From Gordionus sp. m RMFG-2023 (lineage: Eukaryota > Nematomorpha > Gordioida > Chordodea > Parachordodidae), in the NCBI RefSeq assembly GCF_954871325.1, contig NC_088777.1, positions 12,873,366 through 12,937,365 of the forward strand: 64,000 nt of DNA. Reading direction: 5' to 3'. This document shows positions 48,701-60,700 of this stretch, one piece after another. The notes under the pieces are model-generated. The model worked only from the letters and a program-made list of their open reading frames with translations, searched no databases and was not told the origin of the DNA. The stretch's first letter is position 1; each line of letters opens with the position of its first letter. The position numbers and the translations under genes were made by a program.

Positions 48701-51700
48701 AAAATAGCGCTAAATCTTAAATTTTAAGATAAATTCACCAAAATGTGTATTTAACGAAGCAATATTTCAAAATCTTCGCGATAAACACAAAATGATTTGT
48801 GTTTTGAAAAAATCGCGGCGATTTGCTTTCGCGTATCAAATCGCGCGATCGGTAACTATGAATGCGATATCATATTTACTGTATTTTGTATTTATCGCGT
48901 CTAAATCGCAATCGCGTCACTATGAATTCAGGGTAAGGCGTCATGGTTTACGTTATCGAAAGCCCTGCTAAAATCTACAAAGCTACAAATAGCGTCTCTT
49001 AACATTCATGGAATGAAAAACAAATTGGCGGTTCTCCTAAGGATGTTAGCAGCCGAAAAATTGACTTGGCATTCAGGAAACACACTTTCCAGTGGCAAAT
49101 ATGGCTACTTTTAATGACTATAAAATGTTCGTGAACCACCCTGAATAGCTGGACCGGTATAGCGTTCCTTATAAAAAAACGCATGCAGAAACACATAATT
49201 AAATTCGTTCCAGTATCAGAAAGATGCGGACTGTTATATTTGAACACAAATTTCAGGCCCACACATTGTAAATTTATATGCCTCCCCCCCCCCAACAGGA
49301 ACGAGAGATCTAGTTTCGTTGATTCCATGATAAACACGATACTTTCCCTACCTGGAAGATATAATACAATCATCTTAGGAGATCTTAACATGAAAATCGG
49401 CAAAGAAGATGAATATGTAAATAGTAATGTTATTGGACATGCTGCCATATGATTTCTGCAGAAACAAAGACTTCAAGGTTGAAAACACCTTCTTTAGCCA
49501 CCGCGAAAGTAACACATACACTTTCGTGAGAGCTCGGCAAAAATTTCGAATCGACTTTTTCATTTCTAACGTTAACCAGTAGTTTGATGATGTAAAAGCA
49601 TTAACAAATATTAACGTATAAGATCACAGAATGCAAAGAGTAAACATTACCGTTAAAAACTTATGGAGTTACCATAATGTAAGTAGCCAAACTCCAATCG
49701 GTCCAAATTCTCATCTCTCACGAACACTAATAACACGTAAACCAACTAAAGTACAAACACCAGAAGATGTGAGACTTTTGATCAAACATTAACCAGGAAA
49801 GAAGCTAACTTTGTAAATGCAATCAGACAGGTAAATGTAGAAGAATGTTGGAAACTTTTTAAAATAGATCTCACAGAATCATACAACGTTTTGCCAAACG
49901 CGCTCCTTTTGCTTGGAAAGAATGGATGGCTAGAGACACCTATAAAAAATAAATCAATTAAGAAGGGAGAACACCTCGAACAGTGATCTATGGAAGGATA
50001 TACAGAGACTACTACGGAGAGATAGACGTATATACACGGCGAAAAAAGCCTTCGATATAGATAAAGATATGAAAGAGAATAGAATCTATGATGCCTACAA
50101 AAAATTAAAATATTTCTGCAAACCATGCAGTTTTAAGAAAATCCCCTCATTTGTTCTAAGAAACGGAAAAGTAATCATTGACCAGGATGAGCAAATAGCT
50201 TTGTGGCTCGATCACTATATGATGGTATTCGACTCGCGAAAAGCAACGTTACTCACAAATTTAAATATAAATATAGCCGCACCCCAGTCGGGTTTCTCCA
50301 TAAACGAAATAGTAAAAATAGTAAAAAAAATTATGGAATAATAAAGCTCTGGGGTTGGATAATATTACTGCTGAATACCTAAAAATAGCACCCAGAACAA
50401 CATCTTACTTTTTATTAGCCCTTTTCAACAAAATTTGGGAGTGCGGAAATACCCCGGAGGAATGGAACAAGTCATTTATATGTAATTTCCCCAAAATTAA
50501 AGATCCACAGAAATTCACTGATTACCGTACAGTCGCCCTTACGTCCTGTATCTCTAAGATTTTTATGGTGCTCTTAAAAAACAAAATCATATCATCCACG
50601 CCCCATCTATTTCCTAAATATATTTGCGCATACCGGCCTAATAAGAATATTTTAGAACCCGTTTTAGCGTTGAAAATAATAATGCAGAAATGCTGAAGAT
50701 ATAAGATACCATCGTACTATACCTTTGTAGATTTTAGCAGGGCTTTCGATAACGGTAAGCCATGACGCCTTATGGGTAGCACTATCCGATCGCGGCATTG
50801 AACCGAACATTATTTTCATCTCATTATTCCAAACTTTCATCGTGTTTCAAAATAAATGATAAAGTATCCCCCTATTTCAAAACAAAAAAAGGCGTAAAAC
50901 AGGGTTGTACTCTATCACCGCTTCTCTTCAATATCATAATAAATAAGATCATAAAAGAGGTAAATGCTGCAGCTGATTTGGCAGACCTCGGGTCAAATGA
51001 AAAACTTCACTTTGCTAATAGGATTGTTTCATATGCCGATGATTTAGTCGTGATATCAAAAAACATTGAAGAGACCGAGACTGATTTTTCTGATTAAAAC
51101 CCTTAGCCTTAGAGTTGGTCTAAAGATAAACTTCAACAAAACGGTTATTCTTCCCTCGCCAAATACACCACCACTCCAAAGTCTTCTGGTAAGTGAATAC
51201 GTAATCAAAAAAGTAGATAAAATCAAATACCTCGGAGTGACGCTCAACTACAAAGACGAATGCAAGGAGGAATTGAAGATTAGAACACAAAAAGCGAAAA
51301 AAGCGTTCTACATGTATATGAAAATGGGAAGTCCAAAGAAATATCAGTTTTTATGAGGTTGAGGCTATTCAACTCAACGATCATCCCCATTTTATTATAC
51401 GGAGGTGATATATGGGAAGCTAACAAGACCGACTTAAGACGCATCCAATCTTTTATAACAATTGCCTGAGAACGATCAATGGTATCTTTTACCCCAGGGT
51501 CATCTCTAACTCTAACCTCTGGAGGAAATCTAGCCACACTCCAATAAATATTACTTTAAAAAAACGTCGGATTCAGTTTCTAGCCCATATTATAAGGAAT
51601 TCCTATCGCAACCTTGCACATGATGCTATCGTCTTATACACATACAAAGGGAAACAGTATACCAAATATAAATCGTTATGGTATTATAAAGCTATAAAAG

Positions 51701-54700
51701 ACGTGATGGAGCTAAACGTAAACATGAAACAATTCATAAAGCCTAATAATTGTAAAAAGTCAATCAGGAAACTCTTTATCATCAAAGAAAGATACTTCAG
51801 ATGAAAATGTTCCTTGAGTTTTTCTCGATTCATATTCTTACCTCTCTATTTTTGATTCTATCGGATTTATTCTATATTTAGAAGTATTCTTTTTCAATTT
51901 CCTAAAAACAACTAACATTAATACAGTAAACTTTAAAAATCATCCATACCCACCTTTAAAGTAATTAAAATTTTTAAATGCAGTTCTTGGGTATAGGCTC
52001 TTTTTTGGTCCCTTCCTTTTTTCCTTAAAGCCCATATACGTTTAAGCATCATTTTTCGAAATGGTTCGCGTATACGTGCGGCTTGCCCACAAACGTGTGG
52101 AGGGCTCCTCATATTTTTACTTTATACCCAAATTAAATTGTTCCAATTAGATGGAAATGAGGAAAACCTAGCGTAGCTCTGTTGAATCTTCAACGTTAGA
52201 GGGCAAAAGCGCTATATATCACGTATCACGTAAAAGAAATAATGAAATAATTTATGTTTTAAATTTTTATTCAATCGCACAATCATAATATCTTCTAAAA
52301 TATCATGAGATTTCCACGTAAATTAGACAATATATTTCAAAGATAAAAATCCACATTGTTCTTGTGTCGCCGGTACAGCCATGGCGATTTTAGACAAGAT
52401 ATATATTTCTGGATATATTGAAGAATTTTCTTCCTAGAATTTTAAATACTTGTATATTTATTTATTCTCTTAAATTGTGAGAACTTTTCTATTAAAGATA
52501 AATAGGCATTTTTTGATCCTTCTTTCTACCTGATGATAATTTTATTTTATTTATCTAAAACTAAAATTTTAAGATCTTCAATGTTGCTATCATTATCATT
52601 ATTATAACTACAACTTGTAGGTATTATTGTCGTAGCCTCCAATATATTGTAAATAATGGAGTTTTGCGTATGCCATAAATCCATAAGATGGCCTTTAGCC
52701 ATTTGTATTTGCTCAATACTTAATAAAACTTGATATTGAGGGTCTAAATATATAGAAGCGTATACAACACTATTTTGCAAATATTGTTGCTCTTGAATTT
52801 GCATGTTTTCTAATATTTCATATGAAAAAGGACTAGTAAATCTTTCCACATCTAATTCATATGCCATAAAAATCAGATAAACATATTTGTTCTGATTACA
52901 ATCTTATATTATTAAAGGAAGTAATATACTAATAGGTCCTTTATTGGCACCAATCATCTTCCGGCAAAATGACTTCACATGCTCCTATAATAAAATCATT
53001 GCAGAAATCGTTCAAACTTAATAATCGTTCTACTAGCATACAAATTGAGGACCAACGTGTTGCAACCTAATATTGTCTTGATCTTTTTATTGATTTTAAT
53101 ATGGGAGTTCTTAAATATTTTACAACATCCCTTGCTTTAGCAATGATGGTTTTAAAGTGTTTATTTTTTAGGCAATCATTAATAGCCAATTATAGAGTAT
53201 GGGCTGCACATCTGATGCAATATATATTTGTGGGGAAATCTTTTAATAAATTTACATAATGAAATATTATTACCTACACCAGAAAATAATTTATTATATC
53301 AATTTCTAAATAAAATGGAAGTCCAGGAAGAAAATTGAAAGAGAAATGTAAATATAAAATAAATGATTCCAAGAAAAAAAGTTAATAAAATTTAAAAAAT
53401 TTAATATTATTTTTTAAAAAATATTGGGTCCTGGTTCGGGTTCACATTCCTGGTTTAATTTCGATTAAATTTAAAACATTTCCTTTCAAATACCACCTCC
53501 TTCCCTAGTTATGGCTTTGGTTGATATTCCCCTGAATTCCAATTATAACCTTTTTTGCTCGTATATATTTTTGCATCTGGTGACAAAATATTAAGATTAT
53601 GTTTATATCATTTAAAACCAACTTATTTAGACGTCAATATTCTAAAAAGTTTTGTTAAAATCTTAATAGCTAGAGAAGATTAAACGTCGGTTCCATTATT
53701 TTCACGAATTCGAATGAAGCTTTACTTCCGGCGGGGGGCATCAAATATACTAAAAACGGGAGCAACGAGCTCGGGTAGGATGTATACCCCTTTCCCTTAA
53801 ATATGACAATCATGCCTTAAAGACCTGCAGGCCCGATCCGTATATATTTTTATACAAATATAGCCTGGAAGGGCTTAAAAAATTATGGGAATTTATTAAA
53901 AATAACAGAATTTAATCTGAATTCATATGTTTTTTTATATTTGAGCTGCACGACATTGAGGTTGAAATATTTGAATTAGAGCACATACATTTACAAAGTA
54001 TAGACTTGATGCATTATTTTCTTTATTTGTGTTAAAAGCGTTTTATACTTGGTTCAGAGTAAAGATAAATCATCTTCACCTGAAAAAATAATAGGGAAAA
54101 CAAAGGTAGGTTTGGAAAGTTTTGTTCAAGCCTGAATAAAATTAATAATATTAAACTAATCTGAATAAATAAGTTTTATCAATTCTCAAAGAATAGGCCA
54201 TTTGAAATAATTAATATATTATTTTATTGAAACTATACATTTATACAAAATTAATTTGAAAAATAAAATATTTTGGGCCCAACCTTGCCGTACTCTGGGT
54301 TCGTTGGTTCAACAATAGGTTATAATTAGTCCAAAGAAATGATTGTCTAAATATAAAAATAATTATTTTTTTTGATATGATTACTAAAGATTTTAAAGGA
54401 TATTAATTTATTGCCAATATCATAATACACAATAATTAAGTAAATTGAATGGAATAGATTTTAAGAAATTTAGGAATTTTTATAAAAATTATAAATATTA
54501 TTGGTTTGTTATATTAAAAATTAATAATCTAGATTGATAAATATTAATTGAAAATTTATTTGCATTTTAATCAAAATGAAAATTATGTAATAGTTAATAG
54601 GACCAACCATGACCCAGCCCACTAACTTTATAAATATAAAATCATATTAATCTATGTTTTATGATTCTGAAAAATTGTCAGATTGAAAAAAAGGTTTTAA

Positions 54701-57700
54701 ACTTTCCTATTAATTTATTAATATTTTAAAAGCTTTATTTACAAATCTAAACGAAGAAGTTTGCAATTACTTTTTGTTACTTTGGTATGCTAAAACCATT
54801 TTCTGTAAAAATTAAAATACTAAATTTTTAATAATTTTTTTTTAGCCAATCACGTATGATGTATTAATTTATATTATGTGGTGTTGTTAAGATGGCACTA
54901 AGGTTTTGGTAATATTTTTCTGGCTAGAATATTGAGTTAGCAATTTTAAAAAATTGACCCAAATCGAGCCATTTAACAACAATGATATTAAGCATAAATT
55001 TCCAATATAATTGGAGTGACTGACGTTCCCCTGTACTTAACGTGCCCCGGTTTCTTCTACCATTGACATTTTCTTTATAAATGTTAATATTAGAGAATGT
55101 AAATTAACATACCTTGATTTATTCAATATTAATTAGAATAGCAATCTTGATTATAAAATTCAACAACAAAATTGTAATATATAAAATTTAAATAAAGAAT
55201 TTTGATGGTTGATCTAAATTAAAAACTCGGCTTAATTATTTATAAAAATTAATTTTTTATATTTTACAAGAAAAAATTTAAAATTAACGTTTTGAATAAC
55301 CGTTACTTAGAAAAAATAAAAACATTACTCGTTACTCAAGTAACTAATGTTCCTTTTTTTCAAAAAAGATAATCGACATTACTTCAGAGAAATTTAAAAA
55401 AAAATGAAATAAAATTTACCTATCGCTATAAATAAAATAAACTAAGCATTGAGGTGCGAGTTTTTTTTATATTCTAGGTTGACCTATTCCAAAGCCGAGG
55501 TTAGTCTTTAACTAAAAACTTGGTTAGCTCTTCCCCGACCCTGATATTATTATGTTTTACTTCATATCTATGATTTTAATTTATTTATAATTTTGGGAAT
55601 TTTTTTTATATTTAAATTCCTCTCTACTAAAAATTAGCCACCTTCCTCCCTAATCCGGCACCTTCAAGGGCGCCCGCGGCTAATAGGCCCCTAATAAAAT
55701 ATTTTCTAGTCTTTGGTTTTTCAAAAATATTTTTAATTAGCTTGGCCCTAAAATTTTTCTTATCTTAATTTAGTTTATTTAAAAACAGTTTTGCAAACAA
55801 CGATTGCCTAAATACACTGAAATATTGCTTATTCTCATTGAATACAATATATTAAATTTTTAAAAATAGAATTTTTCTGGGCTAGGGAATTTTTTAAATA
55901 TTAAATATGAGCTGGGTCGGGCTAGGGCCATAAATTTTTTTTATTACCTGGTCCGGGTCTGGTCAAATAATCCAGGCTAATGAAAGTCTGCCCCAAATCC
56001 AATTATTTCTTAGTCGAAATTATATTGGAAAAAAAAAATTTTTCTCCAATTATACTTATGAAAAAATATATTTGTAATCTTTTTATCAAAAAATTTTTTT
56101 TACCGAAATATGACATAGTTGCTATGTCATATTTGTTAAATAATTATATAAATTATAATTACATTTACATTATTAATATAATGGAGATAATATTAATATA
56201 TAATTGGTTTATCCTTAATTTTTTTATATAATATTTTGATAAAGGGGTGAAAGCATTATGTGAAAAGATTAAGTAAGTAAGTAAAGAAATATGAAATTTT
56301 AATAAATGAGAACAGGAATTAATGAATGAAATGAAAAAACAATGGTAAAAGAAAGGAATAAATAAAGATGAAGACCAAAGATACAAAAGGAGATAATTAT
56401 TATTAATCGTTCACATTTTTATATTTTTTTTGGAAGAAATTTCAAAATTGAAATTCTTTTAAAATCAGTTAGTTTTCTTGCGCAAATGTTTTTACAATTG
56501 TTATTTAGCACCACAATACATTCATTAGTAAAATTAAATCATAAATTTTCTTCCATCATTTCACTTAATAGCTTAAAATAAACTAAAGAAATTTTAAGCA
56601 AAAATGTTTTGAAGTTCACAAATTGGAGATTATTTTAAAAGAATATTAAGATATTTTTTTAAAAAATGTGATCATGAAAGTTTATTTTTAATGCATAAAA
56701 AATTACAAAAGACTTACTCGTGAAAAAATTTTAATTTTAGGGAAAATTTAAATCAAAAATATTCTTTGAACAATCTCAAATAAATCTTCATAAATATTTA
56801 AAGATTTTTTAGCATTTAATTTTCTACATAAATTGTGGATATTTTTATCCAATTAAAGTTCTAACTAAAATAAAATTCAGAGTATTTTTTATTAAATCTC
56901 TAAAAAGCGTTTTTGGTCGCGCGCAACCATTCTTATTTTGTTTCTGATTATTAAATTATGTAAATTTATTTTTTCCCATATTTATATGCTAAATCATATT
57001 TTTATAAATTTATTTGAAATTAAACATTTTACCTTATTAGTCGAGCGTTAAGGAATGAAGAAATATTTATTTTTAAAAAAAATAGAATAATTACGGAAGG
57101 AGAGAAAGAAACGAACACTGCATAAAATCTATGAATTATTTTAAAAAAAAATGGAAATGATGATTTAAAAAGAATTAATAGAAAATTACCCAATTCGAGA
57201 GCACATAAAAATTTTTAATATTGTAAATCATGGCGGATTTTGATGCATCTCCCAAAGTCGAAATTGAGCCTTTCTTTAGCCGAAAACTATAACTTTATCC
57301 TCGAGGGTTTTATCTTAAATATATCTCAATCTCGAGGAACAAGGCCTAGGGGTTTGGTAGGCACCTATAAATCGAACAGAATTATCTCATTATACGCCAC
57401 ACCAACACTAATTTGGGATCCTAGAAGATTACTTTTTTACTTAAATTATTTGCCATTTAGGGGTTTGCATTTTTTAAAAAAAATGTTGACCAATTAATTA
57501 TAAAGTTGACAATTTTTTTTAAAATTATTAATATTAATTAATAAAATCAAACCTTTTCTCAGTTTTGTTAATTAAGTGTAACTGGGGTTTGTGATTATTA
57601 ATAATAAATAAATACAATTTTGTAAAAGGTTCGAATCTTTGTCTGTTCCTCCCTTGGCCACTAATCTTTCTTTTCCATTGTAAAAAGTAAAATTTACCCG

Positions 57701-60700
57701 CCTTTTTTTTAAAAAAAAACTCGAATTACTTTTACTGTTGTAAAATTCAATGAACCTTATATAATAAGATATGAATGTTAAAAAAACAAATGTTTGCTTG
57801 AATTTAGGCTCTGGTGATAGGTGCAGGACCTTGTGGCTTACGAACGGCCATCGAGTTAGCCCTACTGAATTGCAATGTGCTTGTTGTCGAGAAGCGAATC
57901 CAATTCTCTAGGCACAATATGATACATCTCTGGCCCTTCGTCTTGCACGATCTTAAATGTCTCGGGGCTAAAACATTCTTCGCTCAGTTTTGCGCCGGTT
58001 CCATCGATAACATAAGTAAGCCATTTTTAAAAATTTCCTCTTCCATCTTTATTTTCCTCTTCTATTTTTTTGTTTCATTTACCTATTATTTATGTTCCTT
58101 ACTTAATCATATTCGCACTTTTTTGCGGTGGAGGGGGGTGAGGGTTAATATAACCAATTTTTTTATCTTTTAAACTTTTATTTTTTTAGATTAGAGATAG
58201 GAGTTAACAAAAATTGTAAATTTTTTTAGAAAAATCGAAAAAATTGATTTAAAAAAATTTAAATAGCGAATTTAATCAAATAATAACTAATATTTTAATT
58301 AAAGGACTATGATTGGTCGCTTGAAAAATTATTTTTCTTACGATACTATATTATTACCTTGCAAATAAAGACTTCAATAGAACCGGTCTTATTGTAAAAA
58401 GACGCAAACTACGATCTAATTTGATATTTGCCAACCAAATATAAGGCCGAATGTCAAATATATAGCAAATCTAATCAGTCGATTATTTGTATTTTAGTCA
58501 GAAAAAATGTGAGTCAATATTTTTTTGCTAAAACGAGTTCTATTGTGGAATTCCCTGATGCAAATCAAATTGTTAAAATTTTAAATTATTTTTTTTGACT
58601 AATAAAAAAATAATTATCAGTCGAAGTATTAGCCCTATTTAAAGTTGCTACACTAAGAGAATATTTGTTATGACAATTGTTTATAATAAAATATCTTCTA
58701 TGTTCTAACCCTAAAATATGTTTCACATTTAACTACCAAGGAGACAGTAATAGCATTGAAACACTTTGCAAATTTCTATACCCAATAACACCAATCTTTT
58801 ATCTATCTTGGTAAAACTCCAAGCTATATGACTCATTCAATTACATTTTGTTTTCAAATTATAAAACGAGTGGTTTTTGCACAAATAGTATTTAATACTT
58901 GATTAGAATACTGTAAAAATTGTAAAAATAATTATTTACATAATCAGCATCAGTAGTAAAAGTATTTTTATCATTTGGAGTGGTTCATTTCAAATTGAGG
59001 AATCGTTAGAACTGAAAAAACAGAAAAAATTATTTTTCTTATATCAACGATTAAATTCAAATACCAATATTATATTGCTTGTAATAAAAAATTTGACAAA
59101 TAAATTTTAATTATTCATAATTTTTTTTTTAGTAAATATTAGAATTACTAATTAATTTTTGAATTTGCCAATATCCGCCAATAATTTTTTTAAATCAAAG
59201 CCATTGTAATCATATATTTTATATCTCTTGCCACTTGCGGTTAGTGTTGTTAAACGGCTCGATGTTTAAAAACGAGTAACTTAATACTTTAACCAAAAAA
59301 TTACGCAATCCTGGAGATTTTGCATAGTGGTAGAAGTGAACATTTATTAACAATATTTCGAGGCTTGCGTAATATTATTTTAGCTGATTTAAAATTGGCT
59401 AAATCGAGCCCTTTCGCAACCCTCCTTTGCTGTTGTGATTTTTATTTTACTGAAAAGTGACTTGTTTTAAAAAACAAAATATAATTGTTAAGATTATGCA
59501 ATGAGAAGGAGGATCGTATAATAGGGTTCTTCTACATCTTGTGAGAGTCTATTTTTATATAAACACAAATATGAATTACAAAAAATAGAAATATCTTTAG
59601 GAAGAAACAATTAGGAAAACTTTATACCCGAAAGAATAGCTTATTTTTATATTTATATCTGTTTTTTTTAAAAATCGAATTATTCATAATGTATTTAGAT
59701 TGGTACGAATACGAATTATACATTTATTCGATTCATACAGATACCATTACTACGAATCGAGTACGAATATTTTATTCGATTTTCTGGAGATCTAAGTTTG
59801 TACAATGACAAAATTAAATAAAATAAGATAAAAATAAGTCAATTAATTACATTTTTTTTTAAAATAAACAAATGAGTAATAATTACTATTGCAGCAATTT
59901 GCTACATTTGATTTTGAAAAACATATTAAATTTTATTAAATATTTTGGTCAAATTAGTTAGTCAAATAGTAGTAAAAATATGATTTAAATCACAGATTAA
60001 AAAAAATAAAAATAAGAATGTTGATCGCGATCTTAATTATGTAGAATTTTTAGCCAATCCTAGAAGCAGGTCGGCTCGAACCAACCCGTTGAAGGTTTTT
60101 AGAGAAAAATATTTGTTTAATGCATGACCTATATTATTTTTTTAAAAATAAGGTATTCGTAAGATGCAATGCATTTTATTGAAGGTGGCTTTGTTACTTG
60201 GTGTCAATATCCACGAGGGAGTAGAGTTTTTAGATACAGTTGAGCCCACAAATCAAAGTAAATCTTTTTGACATTTTATTTTCTCTATAAAAAGCACTTT
60301 AGTAAATGATAAACAATGCCATTAAAATAATATATTTGCTTATAAAGCATATGCTTTTGGGATGAGGTGGGGATTTTATTTTTCATGAATGGTAAAAGCT
60401 GAAAGTAAATCCCTTTTCTAACTCAATTTTGCCAGAAAATTTAGAATATGACGATTATTGAGCTGGAGATTTTATGATTGGTGTTTTTATTATTTTTTTG
60501 GTAGATGGTATGCTAATATTAATAATTTAAACAAATATTAAATTCCTACTAATATTTTGGTATAGTATTTGGATGATTTGTAATTTTAAGTTGTATTCAG
60601 TCATATTTATTTTATTGTAAACTAGAGGCAATAATTCTTTTAATTAGACTTTATTATAACAACCAAACTAATAACAAGGAGTAAATTATTTGAATTTAAG

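Larger units (their letters stand above)
43308..48933. mobile_element. Palindromic PIF/Harbinger-hAT chimera, 5.6 kb
   Basis: It is flanked by the 3-bp duplication TAA (43305-43307 and 48934-48936), the usual PIF/Harbinger target. Ends are CCCTGAATTCATAGTG / CACTATGAATTCAGGG. Two inverted arms (43459-46133 and 46272-48933, about 2.67 kb each) are almost identical; for example the same 82-residue frame is encoded at 43796-44044 and 48355-48603. A 138-bp spacer (46134-46271) matches a unit at 43308-43458. Each arm carries Harbinger transposase, a coiled-coil accessory fragment and a hAT fragment, all non-autonomous. Confidence 0.88.
46272..48933 (-). repeat. Right arm of 5.6-kb palindrome
   Basis: Reverse complement of the left arm, ending CACTATGAATTCAGGG. 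Confidence 0.9.
48986..51990 (+). mobile_element. LINE copy B (APE endonuclease + reverse transcriptase)
   Basis: Endonuclease blocks in order are [35 protein letters not shown] and RIDFFISN. Reverse-transcriptase blocks are [53 protein letters not shown] and [10 protein letters not shown], so the catalytic aspartates are present. A C-terminal region follows ([32 protein letters not shown]). Several frameshifts and stops separate these blocks, so it is inactive. The clade is not fixed; the C-terminal part is RTE- or Jockey-like. The 3' end is approximate and no poly(A) tail or target duplication was found. Confidence 0.88.
41980..57807 (+). other. MICAL intron 2 (15.8 kb, transposon-filled)
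   Basis: Bounded by donor GTAATA and acceptor GAATTTAG. The flanking exons join in phase 0. It contains the LINE pair, the palindromic Harbinger chimera, a hAT relic and smaller repeats listed separately. Confidence 0.9.

Noticed and set aside
42373-53800. A giant hAT spanning the LINE pair, suggested by GGATGTGTACCC-like edges
   Set aside because: The two edges resemble each other in direct rather than clear inverted orientation, and no 8-bp duplication was found.
57240-57497. 85-codon open frame just upstream of MICAL exon 3
   Set aside because: No MICAL similarity, and exon 2 joins exon 3 directly in phase. It resembles repeat material.
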